A stretch of DNA of 64,000 nt from Hamadaea flava (GCF_024172085.1 NZ_JAMZDZ010000001.1:8494001-8558000), one strand, 5' to 3'; positions 35,074 through 43,595 are shown, counted from the stretch's first letter. Notes: generated from the letters alone by a model not told the origin. Translations and numbers: made by a program.

Positions 35074-35901
35074 TCAATCGAAGTTCCATGCCTGCGGGCG
35101 AGTGGCCGGACCGCCCCGAGTCAACCGGCGGACCATGCCGCTGATCGCGGCCCAGCGGATCATCGCTTCCGAGGTACGCGGGTCGCGTTCGTAGTCGCGG
35201 GCAAGCCTGCGGTGGGAGGTCAGCCACGCCAGAGACCTCTCGACAACCCAGCGGCGGGCGATCACCGCGAACCCCTTCTGGCCAGGGGCCTTGCGCACGA
35301 TGTGCAGGGTGGTGCGCAGGATGCGCTGGCACCACTCGACCAGCAGCCCGGCGAATCCGGCGTCGGCGTAGACGAACCGAACCGGGGTGAACAGGTACAC
35401 GCTGAGCAGGGTGGTCTTCGCGCCGTCGCGGTCTTGGACCGAGGCGGCCATCACGCACACGACCAGGAGCAGGCCGAGGGTGTCGGTGACGATGAACCGC
35501 TTACGGCCGTTGATCTTCTTGTTCGCGTCGTAGCCCCTGGTCCGACGCGGTACGGTGTCGGCGCCCTTGACACTCTGGGAGTCGATGACTCCGGCGGAGG
35601 GCTCCTCCCGGCGCCCCTGTGCAACGCGGACACGCCGGCGCAGCGCAACCATGATCTGCTCGGTGACCTTGGCTTCTTCCCAGCGCACGAAGTACCAGTA
35701 GACGGTTTGCCAGGGTGGGAAGTCGAACGGCAACTGCCGCCATGAGCACCCTGCCCGGACCACGTACAAGATCGCGTCCACGATGTCGCGGCGTAAGTGC
35801 TTCTCCGGCCGTCCACCGGTCTTCACCTGCGGCAGCAGCGGCTCGATCACCGCCCACTGGGCATCGGTCAGGTCCGAAGGGTAGCGGCGGGAGCGCGGCA
35901 C
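35074..35901 (-). CDS. IS5-family transposase
   Basis: About 275 residues from GTG 35901 (VPRSRRYPSDLTDAQW), or 287 from an upstream TTG at 35937. It has an N-terminal DUF4096-like segment (DLTDAQWAVIEPLLP), and then the DDE nuclease: first Asp in VIDSQSVKG, second in YADAGF, and Glu in the RRWVVERSLAWL block with RLARDYE. It appears intact. It catalyses movement of the 34522-35977 element, and its promoter would lie inside the right repeat. Confidence 0.9.
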   Translation of the reverse strand: MPRSRRYPSDLTDAQWAVIEPLLPQVKTGGRPEKHLRRDIVDAILYVVRAGCSWRQLPFDFPPWQTVYWYFVRWEEAKVTEQIMVALRRRVRVAQGRREEPSAGVIDSQSVKGADTVPRRTRGYDANKKINGRKRFIVTDTLGLLLVVCVMAASVQDRDGAKTTLLSVYLFTPVRFVYADAGFAGLLVEWCQRILRTTLHIVRKAPGQKGFAVIARRWVVERSLAWLTSHRRLARDYERDPRTSEAMIRWAAISGMVRRLTRGGPATRPQAWNFD

Positions 35902-35987
35902 CCGACCACTATGGACGAGTCGACAGGCATCGAACAACCGGCATACGGACGATCAAGAACGACTTCTCAAACACTCACTTAGGGGGC

Positions 35988-36930
35988 GTCTGATTCACGA
36001 ATTTTGTGAGTGATGCCGTTTTAGGTGTCTCGCCAGGTCGGGGTGCTCTCGTTGGTGACCCGTTTGGCGAGGTTGTCGATCATTGCGATGCGGATCATGC
36101 TGGCGGAGTGGTCTGGTCGGGCTTCGTAGTCGCGGGCCAGCCGCCGGTGTTGCATGATCCAGCCGATCGTTCGCTCGACGACCCACCGTCTTTTGACGAC
36201 GGAGAATCCTTTGACCTGTGGGTCTTTGGTGACGACTTCGACGTCGATTCCCAGCCTTGCGCCGTGTTCGATGACCTGGTTCTTGAAGCCGGCGTCGGTC
36301 CAGGTCTTGGCCAGGGCGGGATGGGCGCTCTTGGCGTGGTTGAGCAGGTCGATGCCGATGGTGTTGTCGCTGACGCCAGCTGCGGTGACGATGACCGCTA
36401 GAAGCAGGCCGAGCGTATCGGTGACGATGCGTCGTTTGCGTCCGACGATCTTCTTACCGGCATCGACGCCCTGCGTCGTGAGTGGAACGTTGGAGGAGGT
36501 CTTCACGCTCTGGGTGTCGATCACGCCGGCGGTGGGCTGAGCCTGACGCCCTGCTTGGGTCCTGGCCAGGCCGGTGAGGTCGTAGTTGAGCTGAGCGAAG
36601 ACGCCGTCAGTGGTCCAGAGTGTGAAGTAGTGATAGACGGTCGCCCAGGGTGGCAAGTCGTGGGGCAGGTAGCGCCACGGGATGCCGGTGCGGTTGGCAT
36701 AGAAGATGGCGTTGAAGATCTCCCGCAGGTCATGGCTTGCCGGGCGTCCGCCGACGCCTGCCTCGGTGCGTGCCTTTCGCCATGCGGTCAGTTGCGAGGC
36801 GATCAGCGCCCATCGGGCGTCGGACAGATCGGAGGGGTACGCGGGGCGTTGGGGCATGCGATCGTTCTACTATCGACAGCGGCTGGGTCGCACCCGATGT
36901 CCAGCAAATGAGCGTGTTTGTGAATCAGAC
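35988..36930 (-). mobile_element. Second IS5-family element
   Basis: A 943-bp element bounded by GTCTGATTCAC (35988-35998) and GTGAATCAGAC (36920-36930), with a few more matching bases inside. It encodes one transposase. Only five bases separate it from the duplicated CTTAG of the first IS, so two unrelated insertions abut. No matching direct repeat flanks the ends, so its target duplication was lost by rearrangement or is not recognisable. Confidence 0.75.
36021..36857 (-). CDS. IS5-family transposase (second type)
   Basis: 278 residues, complete. Typical N-terminus (YPSDLSDARWALIASQL) and WRYLPHDLPPWATVYHYF, DDE residues in VIDTQSVKT, TWTDAGF and the RRWVVERTIGWIMQHRRLAR block. It is only distantly similar to the neighbouring transposase (shared WVVER and LARDYE motifs), so the elements are different members of the family. 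It starts at ATG 36857. Confidence 0.9.
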   Translation of the reverse strand: MPQRPAYPSDLSDARWALIASQLTAWRKARTEAGVGGRPASHDLREIFNAIFYANRTGIPWRYLPHDLPPWATVYHYFTLWTTDGVFAQLNYDLTGLARTQAGRQAQPTAGVIDTQSVKTSSNVPLTTQGVDAGKKIVGRKRRIVTDTLGLLLAVIVTAAGVSDNTIGIDLLNHAKSAHPALAKTWTDAGFKNQVIEHGARLGIDVEVVTKDPQVKGFSVVKRRWVVERTIGWIMQHRRLARDYEARPDHSASMIRIAMIDNLAKRVTNESTPTWRDT

Positions 36931-37374
36931 ACGATCCGTGGGAGAAAACCGGCACCCGAATCTAAGCAAGTTGGTCTCCAAGCCGCAATTTGGCTCGCGC
37001 TCATGGGCGGCAGCGCGCCGGATTAACCTAGCGAACCGGGACATAGATAATTCAAACGCCCAGTTAGATCGGGGCCGCCGAATGTGTCGGTCAGGATCGG
37101 GGTGAGGCGGCCCGTGCCGATCGAGCATCCATTACAGTCAATGGCTCGTGCGTCTCCGTAGCCCATCGCGCGAAGACGTCACTCCGGAGCTGAGCCGACT
37201 ACTCGGCCGATAGTGCCTGATCCGGCCGAGTGGACGGCGTGTTGCCGCAGGCTGCAGTCGATTCACTTCAGCATCGCGACTGTCCGCGAGAAGTCGAGGT
37301 AGGGATAGCCATAGTACGCATTTCACGAGGCTGCCATGTTCTGGTGTACGCGCCTGGCGGCGAAGCTTACGATC
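36931..37374. other. Non-coding stretch after the IS elements
   Basis: About 440 bases between the right end of the second IS and the membrane-protein start. No credible coding frame or RNA gene was recognised; it should include the promoter of the gene at 37375. Confidence 0.35.
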
Positions 37375-38292
37375 ATGGAAAACACCTTCACCACCCGGCG
37401 CTGGCACCGTCCGCTGCTGATCGTCGCGTTTCTGATGGCCGGGCTGAGCCTGGTCGCGGCGGCGGGGCTCGTGCTGGACGATCGGGTCCTGGTCGGCGCC
37501 CCGATCTGGCTCAAGCCGTTGAAGTTCACGATCTCGTTCGCCATCTACGCCGGCACTCTGTCCTGGTTGCTCTCGGTGACCCGGCGCGCACCGCGTACGA
37601 CCTGGGCGATGGGGACGATTGTGGCCGCCGGTCTGGTGACCGAGATGGCCCTGATCTTCGTCCAGATCGGTTACCGCGGCCGGATGCTCCACTTCAACCA
37701 GTCGACGCCGCTGGACACCGACTTCACCATCGTGATGGCCTTCACCATCTATGCCCTGTGGGGCGCCACGCTGGCCATCGCGATTCTGGCGATGACGCAG
37801 AAGCTGGGCGGCCGGGCTGTGACGCTGGCGCTGCGGCTCGGACTGGTGATCACGCTGATCGGGCTGGCCCTGGGCATGCTGATGGTGAAGCCGACCGCCG
37901 AGCAGCAGAGCGCGATCGACGCCGGTCAGCACCTGGCGATCGTCGGCGGTCACAGTGTCGGCGTCCCGGACGGGGGACCGGGGCTGCCGTTTCTGACCTG
38001 GAGCACGACCGGAGGCGATCTGCGCATCCCGCACTTCATCGGCATCCACGCGCTGCAGCTGCTGCCGCTGCTGTCGATCTTGTTCGTGCTTCGGTTCGGC
38101 GAGCGGGTCGCGAGCCGTCTGGTCTGGGTCGCGGCGAGTGGCTATGCCGGCATGCTGGCGCTGCTGACGTGGCAGGCGCTGCGGGCGCAGCCCCTGTTGC
38201 GGCCGGACGCGGAGACGCTCACGGCGTTGGGATTCCTGCTGCTGGCGACGTTCGGGTCCGGCTACGCGGTGACCCGTCGCGCGAAAGCATGA
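37375..38292 (+). CDS. Multi-pass membrane protein, unknown
   Basis: 305 residues with seven to eight predicted transmembrane helices (first at about 14-36, LLIVAFLMAGLSLVAAAGLV). A WLKPLKFTISFAIYAGTLSW segment and a HFIGIHALQLLPLLS segment with two His residues in the membrane could be ligand or cofactor sites. No transporter signature or known enzyme motif was recognised. The start is placed at ATG 37375 (MENTFTTRR); the frame remains open to 37336. It is a single gene, flanked by the IS island and a region of decayed genes. Confidence 0.7.
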   Translation: MENTFTTRRWHRPLLIVAFLMAGLSLVAAAGLVLDDRVLVGAPIWLKPLKFTISFAIYAGTLSWLLSVTRRAPRTTWAMGTIVAAGLVTEMALIFVQIGYRGRMLHFNQSTPLDTDFTIVMAFTIYALWGATLAIAILAMTQKLGGRAVTLALRLGLVITLIGLALGMLMVKPTAEQQSAIDAGQHLAIVGGHSVGVPDGGPGLPFLTWSTTGGDLRIPHFIGIHALQLLPLLSILFVLRFGERVASRLVWVAASGYAGMLALLTWQALRAQPLLRPDAETLTALGFLLLATFGSGYAVTRRAKA

Positions 38293-38299
38293 TCGTGGG

Positions 38300-38820
38300 C
38301 TTGGGCCGGAGGAAATGTGGATTGCGCTACAGAGGTGGGGAGTGACGTCGACGCCGTCGAAGAGAGCGTCTTCGGCGGCGTCGACCGTGGCGGTTCGACC
38401 CAGCGCACCTACCAGTTCAAGCGCGAGGTCATAGAGTTCCGCCGGACTGTAGTGCCGCTCCAGCGCTCGGTCGAGTCGATCGTGAGCGGCCGCGTGCCGA
38501 TGGTGCCGCCGGATCGGGGCTCGGCGTTCTCATCGCTGAACTCGGTTATGGGAAGCGCCTTGTCCACCCGAGCGGCGGCCAGGTCGTCGTGGCAGAGCAC
38601 AAACTCACGGAGTAGAACGCGCCCGCCCAGTCCACGGAAAAGCGGGCGAGCGACATCCACTCGCTCGTCAGCCGGTGCTTTTCCTCTCCACACGCCGAGC
38701 CGATTCATCGCCGTGTGCAGCAGCATATGCAATGCCGCGAACGCCAGTTCGGCCTCGGTCTCAACCCCGCTCCACGCAGCACGGTCACAACAGCACTGCA
38801 AGGCGTCGTCCGCGTCAGCT
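38300..38820 (-). pseudogene. Frame-disrupted unknown gene
   Basis: Two coding-like stretches run on the minus strand in different frames. The upstream part (38820 towards about 38520) contains ETEAELAFAALHMLLHTAMN and FRGLGGRVLLREFVLCHDD. The downstream part (about 38480-38330) reads DRLDRALERHYSPAELYDLA, LELVGALG and AAEDALFDGVDVTPHL. A frameshift near 38490-38520 would join them into one helical protein of about 160 residues. No family was identified with confidence. It lies immediately downstream of the nitroreductase-like gene on the same strand. Confidence 0.3.
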
Positions 38821-38821
38821 C

Positions 38822-39271
38822 CTACCGGGCCGCCGAGTCGACCGGCTCCAGTACGAAGACCGGGATCTGACGTTCGGTCTTCAGCTGGTAGTCGGCATAC
38901 GGCGGGTACGCCTCGACCGCGCGTTTCCACCAGAGCGCCTTCTCGTCCCCGAACACCTCGCGTGCTCGGTATGCCTGGCTGACCTTGCCGTCTTGCAGTT
39001 CGATGGCCGGTTCGGCGACGAGGCTGGCGTACCACTGGGGATTGGCCGGCGCGCCGCCTTGCGAGGCGACGGCGGCATAGCGCCCGTCGTGCTCGACCCG
39101 CATGACAGGTGTCTTGCGAATCTTGCCGGTCTTGGCGCCGCGGTAGGTCATCAGCACGGTCGGCAACCCGCGGATCGTCACACCGTCGGTCGTGCCGGCC
39201 CGCATGATCTGCTCGACCTGTTCGCGGACCCAGCCGGTAGCGCTCGGCTCGTATTCCCCAGTCAACGTCAC
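38822..39271 (-). CDS. F420-dependent nitroreductase family (Ddn-like) protein
   Basis: About 149 residues. The sequence [18 protein letters not shown], then [20 protein letters not shown] and [32 protein letters not shown] and a final [19 protein letters not shown] is the signature of the deazaflavin (F420)-dependent nitroreductase/Ddn family of actinobacteria, a split-barrel fold. These reduce quinones or activated alkenes with F420H2. GTG 39271 is preferred because it puts LTGEYEPS at the N-terminus as in homologs; a TTG at 39283 is also in frame. The coenzyme F420 dependence is from family knowledge. Confidence 0.85.
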   Translation of the reverse strand: MTLTGEYEPSATGWVREQVEQIMRAGTTDGVTIRGLPTVLMTYRGAKTGKIRKTPVMRVEHDGRYAAVASQGGAPANPQWYASLVAEPAIELQDGKVSQAYRAREVFGDEKALWWKRAVEAYPPYADYQLKTERQIPVFVLEPVDSAAR

Positions 39272-39565
39272 GCCAAGCGTCAACGGCCTGACCTCCTACG
39301 ATATTCCCAACAAGGCGATGACCTGGCGCCCGCTCGACGGTCTCCGTACTGCCGACGGCCTCAGGATCAGTGGCGCCCCGACCCCGGGCCTCGCCGAGTT
39401 CGACGGCGTCCGGTGGCGGCGGGCCGGCCGGTTCTGGTTCGGGTTGTCGGCTCCGGCAAATGCCGTCTCGTCGAACGTCGTAGACGGCTGGCTCGTGCGC
39501 GCTGCGCAGATACGACCGCGCCTGTGCGAGGTCTGGGCCGGACGCTCGCGCGACTTCCGCAGCAG

Positions 39566-39758
39566 TCACCGTATAGCGGCCACATAACGATGTGTGATCC
39601 AGGACTGCGTGGCGCGTGTGATGGCTCCGCCGAACCGCGCTAGCCGGGTGGCCGGCCGCGAGAACGCGACGATTTCCAGCTCGACCAGGTTGTCGGCGTT
39701 CCTCTGAACGACGAAGGCTTCCTCCCCCGATTCGGGATGCCCGAGAACAGTGCCGTAT
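39566..39758 (-). pseudogene. C-terminal fragment of a DUF1990-type protein
   Basis: The frame reads YGTVLGHPESGEEAFVVQR, then a short strand, LEIVAFSRPATRLARFGGAI and TRATQSWITHRYVAAIR before TAG. This is the C-terminal block of DUF1990 proteins (YGT-GHPE-GEEAF-V, AFSRPA, RY-AA-R). The N-terminal two thirds are absent; sequence upstream in this frame is not coding-like. Confidence 0.6.
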
Positions 39759-39788
39759 GGCGTCCGCTCCCTCGGGCATCCGGAGCGG

Positions 39789-39914
39789 GGAGCCGTCCTC
39801 CTACGGCCCGACGGGGTCATCGCCTGGGCCGCCGCGCACGGCGAGCCCGGCGACGCCACCGCCCTGCACCGCGCGATGGACACCTGGTTCCGGCAGACCG
39901 TCTCCGCGCGATGA
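39789..39914 (+). pseudogene. C-terminal fragment of an FAD monooxygenase
   Basis: The frame GAVLLRPDGVIAWAAAHG followed by a helix ending MDTWFRQTVSAR and TGA resembles the last 40 residues of aromatic-ring hydroxylase-type FAD monooxygenases (LxRPDGxxAWR then a WF helix). The catalytic body is missing. It abuts the DUF1990 fragment on the opposite strand, as if both were cut by one rearrangement. Confidence 0.5.
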
Positions 39915-40123
39915 CCGGACCTCCGGCGCCGACCCGGTGGCAGGTGGGATCGGCTCCGGATCCGCTCCTGCCTCGGCGTCGATACCAGGTCCGAAGCGGC
40001 CGGCTCGGCGGTCATCCACATCGGAAGTCGGCGCTGACTCTTGCACGCCACCGCCGTTGCAGATTATGGTCAATATTTATTGGCATTTCTGCCGTCCTAA
40101 TCCTCCTGGAGGTCTCTGGCGTG

Positions 40124-41677
40124 ATGAATCGCAGACAACTCGGGAAAAACGTGGCCGGGCTGGCGCTCGGCCTGGGCGTGGGCGCAGCCGGCGTCGGCCG
40201 GGCAGCGGCGAACTCCACGGGCTACGACTACACCGCCCGGGAGACCTTCGATCTGTTCGACACCACCTTTCACAGCAGCGGCGCGGTCGGGCAGCCGACC
40301 GACACCAACGAACACGGCGGTCTGGCGTGGGGACAGTCCTACGTGCTCGCGGGCTTCCTGCGCATGTACCAGGCCTACCGTGACCCCCACTACCTGGACA
40401 GGTTCATCGCCAACGCCGATCTGGTACTGGGCAATCGCGACTCGGAACGGGGCGTCGCCGACTACCGCGGACTGTCGCTGCCCGCCTGGCGAGCCACTCA
40501 TCCGTACACCGTGGGCGCGGTGTCCTTGCGGGACAGCCAGGGCACCCCGCTGCTCGAGGTGCGCAGCGCCTTGTCCTACGCCGACGACGCAGTCGCCGTC
40601 GTCCGGGCCGGGAGCCTGGCCGACCGTTTCGCTCTGGAGGTACGCAACAACCGCACGGCCCGGACGGCGGTGTTCACCGACCTGTCCACCGATCCGGCGT
40701 CGCCCGACTACGCCGTGACGCGCATCCACGCGGCCTATCCGACGCCGACGATGGTGACCGCGGCCGCGCTCGGCGGCGCGGCCGGGGCGGTGCCGGCGTA
40801 CGGGACCTTCGCGCTGGTGTCGCAGCCGGTGGTGTTCACCGTCCACACCGGAATGATCACCTATCCGATGGCGACATTCGCCCGGATCGTCGAGCAGTCT
40901 CCGACCCTGCGATCGGATCCTCGCTACCGAAGCAAGGCCGCCGAGTACCTCCAGGCGGCCATCGCCGCCGCACACGTGCACGACGGCGAGTGGCGCGAAG
41001 ACGAGACCGGACGCGGATACTTCGTCTGGCCCAAGGGAATGCCCCTGGCCTACGACGGCACCGAGCAGCCCACCAACCAGAGCCTCGCCCTGGGGCAGAC
41101 CTATGTCGAACTCGCCGCCGCCACCGGAGACCCGCACTGGGCGAAGCGTGCCCGCCGTCTGGCCGCGATGTTCGCCGCCGAGGTGCGGCTGCTGCCCAAC
41201 GACAGTTACTCCTGGCCGTACTGGCCGACGTTCAGCAAGGTGTACAACGGCTTCACCAAGGAGGAGGCGCTGTCGGAGTACACCCCGTCCTATGGCACGC
41301 CGGGCAGCGGGGCCGCCCAGGTCGAGGACTTGAGTCACGGGGCGATCGATGTGGAGTTCGCGGTGGCCGCCTTCCGCGGGCGGCTCGCTTTCCACGGCGA
41401 CGACATGGTGCGTTTCGCCCGCTCGTACAGCCGCAACATGGCGACCGCCACGGCTGCGGGGGCGGCGACCACCTTCCTGCGCGTGGACGGCACCGGTGGC
41501 CTGGCCACCTCGGGGCAGTTCCTCCAGGCGCCTCGCTGGATGCCGGCGGCCGCCTGGGATCGCGCCGTCTTCGACCACTCCCGCGCCGTGTACGACGTCA
41601 ACGCCGTGCAGCCGGCGTCCGGGTCGCTGCTGCTGTGCGTGGCCTACCTGAACTGGTTCGCCGCTCGCGGCGAGTGA
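40124..41677 (+). CDS. Exported alpha/alpha-barrel carbohydrate-active protein
   Basis: About 517 residues. A signal peptide (MNRRQLGKNVAGLALGLGVG, Ala-rich cleavage site near 30) precedes a protein of repeating helix pairs and Trp/Gly/His-rich loops: NEHGGLAWGQSYVLAGFLRM, TNQSLALGQTYVELAAATGD and YSWPYWPTFSKVY. This is the texture of (alpha/alpha)6-barrel enzymes such as polysaccharide lyases, unsaturated glucuronyl hydrolases and C5-epimerases. The exact family was not recognised. GGAGG at 40108-40112 serves GTG 40121 (8 bases) or ATG 40124 (11 bases). It is convergent with the permease genes and ends at a strong hairpin; it probably degrades or trims the polymer that the adjacent importer takes up. 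Confidence 0.65.
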   Translation: MNRRQLGKNVAGLALGLGVGAAGVGRAAANSTGYDYTARETFDLFDTTFHSSGAVGQPTDTNEHGGLAWGQSYVLAGFLRMYQAYRDPHYLDRFIANADLVLGNRDSERGVADYRGLSLPAWRATHPYTVGAVSLRDSQGTPLLEVRSALSYADDAVAVVRAGSLADRFALEVRNNRTARTAVFTDLSTDPASPDYAVTRIHAAYPTPTMVTAAALGGAAGAVPAYGTFALVSQPVVFTVHTGMITYPMATFARIVEQSPTLRSDPRYRSKAAEYLQAAIAAAHVHDGEWREDETGRGYFVWPKGMPLAYDGTEQPTNQSLALGQTYVELAAATGDPHWAKRARRLAAMFAAEVRLLPNDSYSWPYWPTFSKVYNGFTKEEALSEYTPSYGTPGSGAAQVEDLSHGAIDVEFAVAAFRGRLAFHGDDMVRFARSYSRNMATATAAGAATTFLRVDGTGGLATSGQFLQAPRWMPAAAWDRAVFDHSRAVYDVNAVQPASGSLLLCVAYLNWFAARGE

Positions 41678-41681
41678 CCGC

Positions 41682-41721
41682 GGTCCGGCCGGCTCGGGGT
41701 GGTCCCGGAGCCGGCCGGACC
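41682..41721. terminator. Bidirectional terminator
   Basis: GGTCCGGCCGGCTC (41682-41695) pairs perfectly with GAGCCGGCCGGACC (41708-41721) around a 12-base loop. It lies between the stops of the convergent barrel gene (41677) and permease gene (41730). Confidence 0.8.
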
Positions 41722-41729
41722 GGCCGGCG

Positions 41730-42551
41730 CTATCCCTTCACCGCGCCCTTCATCCCGTCCAGGATGTGGCGCTGCATGAACATGAAGAACACGACGACGG
41801 GAATCACCGACAGCAGCGTGCCCGCCGCCATGCTGCGCACGTCCGAGCCGGTGATGCCGGCCAGATACGCCACGCCCAGCGAGATCGGATACTTCGCCGA
41901 GTCCTTGAGCACCACGAGCGGCCAGATGAAGCTGTTCCACGTCGAGATGAAGCCGAAGATGGCCAGCACCGCCAGCGTCGGGCGTACCGACGGCAGCATG
42001 ATGCGCCAGAAGATGCGCGCCTCCCCGCAGCCGTCGACCCGGGCGGCGTCGACGATCTCCCGGGGAACCCCGGCGAACGCCTGGCGCAGCAGGAAGATGC
42101 CGAACGCGCTGAGCACGCCGGGCAGGATGACTCCGGCGTAGCTGTCGGCCAGGCCGAGTTCGGAGACGACCAGGAAGCGGGGGATGAGCATCAGTTCGCC
42201 GGGCAGGAACATCGTCGACAGCAGCAGGAAGAACACCAGCGTCCGGCCCCGGAAGGTCATCACGGCCAGCGGGTACGCGGTCAGCGCGGAGACGAGCAGA
42301 TACACGGGAATGCCTACCCCGCAATAGAGGACCGAGTTCAGCATGAACCGCGGGTACGGCACAGCCGTCCACGCCTCCTTGACCCAGTCGAGCACCGGCG
42401 GGCGCGGGATGAGGTCGGGCGGGAACGAGAAGACCGGCTGCGAGGCGGGCTTGAGCGCCATCGACGCCATGATGAGGAACGGCCCGATGAACACGACCGA
42501 GATCGCGGTCAGCAACACATACATCGAAACCTTGCGGGTCAGTTTCCTCAC
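41730..42551 (-). CDS. ABC sugar permease, MalG type
   Basis: 273 residues, six predicted membrane helices. The EAA loop (EIVDAARVDGCGEARIFW) and C-terminal QRHILDGMKGAVKG are standard for carbohydrate uptake transporter-1 MalG-like permeases. GTG 42551 overlaps the stop of the partner permease by four bases (GTGA). With 42548-43441 and the binding protein at 43652 it makes an ATPase-less importer distinct from the Lpl-type system in locus A. Confidence 0.9.
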   Translation of the reverse strand: MRKLTRKVSMYVLLTAISVVFIGPFLIMASMALKPASQPVFSFPPDLIPRPPVLDWVKEAWTAVPYPRFMLNSVLYCGVGIPVYLLVSALTAYPLAVMTFRGRTLVFFLLLSTMFLPGELMLIPRFLVVSELGLADSYAGVILPGVLSAFGIFLLRQAFAGVPREIVDAARVDGCGEARIFWRIMLPSVRPTLAVLAIFGFISTWNSFIWPLVVLKDSAKYPISLGVAYLAGITGSDVRSMAAGTLLSVIPVVVFFMFMQRHILDGMKGAVKG

Positions 42552-43441
42552 ACGGTTCTCCCCTTGGTGAGCCGGTAGTTGAGCAAGGCGAAGAAGATCA
42601 GCATCGCCCAGAGCACGAGCCCCATGGCGCTGGCGTATCCCATGTCGTATTGCTCGAACGCCGCGGACCAGATGTAGTAGCCGAGGGTCAGCGTGTGGTC
42701 CTGGGGACCACCCTTGGTCATGACGTACACCGAGGTGAACACCTGCATCGCGTCCATCACCTCGATCGTCAGCGCCACCGCGAAATAGGGGACGATCAGC
42801 GGGATGGTCACCGACCGCAGGCGCTGCCAGGCGTTGGCGCCGTCCATCCGGGCCGCTTCGTAGAGGTCGCCCGGGATGGCCTGCAAACCGGCGAGGTAGA
42901 TCATCATGTAGGTGCCCATGCCCTTCCAACCCTCCACGATGGTCAGCGCGAACAGCGCCCAGCCGGGATCGAGGAGATATTGGATCGGCTCGTCGAGGAG
43001 GCCGAAGCCGGTCAGCGCCCAGTTGACGACGCCCTGCTGGTGGAAGACGTAGTTCCACGCGACCGCGACCGCGACCATCGAGGTCACCACGGGCAGGTAG
43101 TAGACCAGCCGGTAGATCTGGATGAAGCGCAGCTTCTGGTTGACCAGCACCGCGAGCAGCAACGGGATCACCACGCTCATCGGCAGCAGGCCGACGAGCA
43201 GGATGAGCGAGTTCTTCAGCGCGGTCCAGAATCGCTGGTCCTCCAGCAGATGGGCGAAGTTGCGCCCGCCGACGAACTGCGGTGGCGAGACGACGTTGTA
43301 GCGGTAGAACGCCAGGCGGATCGCGGTGGCGGCCGGCCACACGAAGAAGATCGCGAACAGTCCGAGACCCGGCACCAGGAAGACCCAGGGGGTGTACCAG
43401 CGTCCGCCGACCGCGCCGGTGCTGGAGTTTCTTCGTCTCAT
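42548..43441 (-). CDS. ABC sugar permease, MalF type
   Basis: 297 residues, six predicted membrane helices after a short basic N-terminus. The PWVFLVPGLGLFAIFFVWP first helix and EAA loop (DLYEAARMDGANAWQRLR) are typical. ATG 43441 has GGGGAGAG 4-5 bases upstream. It is first gene of the leftward operon, divergent from the solute-binding gene, with a putative promoter at 43508-43537. Confidence 0.9.
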   Translation of the reverse strand: MRRRNSSTGAVGGRWYTPWVFLVPGLGLFAIFFVWPAATAIRLAFYRYNVVSPPQFVGGRNFAHLLEDQRFWTALKNSLILLVGLLPMSVVIPLLLAVLVNQKLRFIQIYRLVYYLPVVTSMVAVAVAWNYVFHQQGVVNWALTGFGLLDEPIQYLLDPGWALFALTIVEGWKGMGTYMMIYLAGLQAIPGDLYEAARMDGANAWQRLRSVTIPLIVPYFAVALTIEVMDAMQVFTSVYVMTKGGPQDHTLTLGYYIWSAAFEQYDMGYASAMGLVLWAMLIFFALLNYRLTKGRTV

Positions 43442-43467
43442 CGACTCTCCCCGCTCGTTCGCGATGG

Positions 43468-43497
43468 CCGTAAAAGCATTCCGTGACGACCGTAAAA
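43468..43497. repeat. Direct repeat CCGTAAAA, possible operator
   Basis: CCGTAAAA occurs at 43468-43475 and again at 43490-43497, 22 bases apart, which places both on one face of the helix. Each is followed by AGC after 0-1 bases. It lies in the predicted leader of the permease operon, where a bound regulator could block elongation. Confidence 0.35.
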
Positions 43498-43507
43498 AGC
43501 TGAGACG

Positions 43508-43537
43508 ACGGTAGAGATCACCGCGACGACCTGTCAA
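43508..43537 (-). promoter_or_regulatory. Putative promoter for the permease operon
   Basis: Read on the minus strand, TTGACA (43537-43532) is followed after 18 bases by TACCGT (43513-43508). The -35 is perfect and the -10 fits the TANNNT pattern common in actinobacteria. Confidence 0.45.
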
Positions 43538-43564
43538 TAGGTTCAAATGGATCTTCATGCGGTC

Positions 43565-43595
43565 TTGACAAAACTGATTCGGCGGTCCGTAATGA
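43565..43595 (+). promoter_or_regulatory. Putative promoter for the solute-binding gene operon
   Basis: A perfect -35 (TTGACA, 43565-43570) is followed by a weak AT-rich -10 candidate (TAATGA, 43590-43595, spacing 19). The transcript would cover 43652-49445 and possibly the regulator after it. Confidence 0.4.

Larger units (their letters stand above)
34522..35977 (-). mobile_element. IS5-family element with HflX-domain passenger gene
   Basis: A 1456-bp element bounded by 19-bp terminal inverted repeats: CGAGTGTTTGAGAAGTCGT at 34522-34540 and its complement (one mismatch, at the outermost base) at 35959-35977. Both ends are flanked by CTTAG (34517-34521 and 35978-35982), a plausible target-site duplication (TTAG would fit the YTAR preference of the IS5 group). 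It is longer than most IS5 elements, which carry only a transposase of about 830-1000 bp, because a second gene (34572-35021) lies between the transposase stop and the left repeat. It inserted just after the RHS/immunity terminator. Confidence 0.8.
39284..40120. other. Gene-fragment region before locus B
   Basis: No intact gene. Two fragments are recognisable (39566-39758 minus and 39789-39914 plus); the rest, including 39290-39560, shows no coherent protein in any frame. The last 70 bases before the next gene are notably AT-rich (around 40060-40095) and probably hold its promoter. Confidence 0.5.

Noticed and set aside
35988-36930. Target-site duplication for the second IS
   Set aside because: The flanks GGGGC and ACGAT do not match. 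No duplication can be claimed.
38409-39779. A 456-codon minus-strand frame spanning the nitroreductase-like gene
   Set aside because: It runs out of frame through the well-supported Ddn-like gene and joins unrelated pieces. Only its downstream end may reflect a decayed gene, reported separately.
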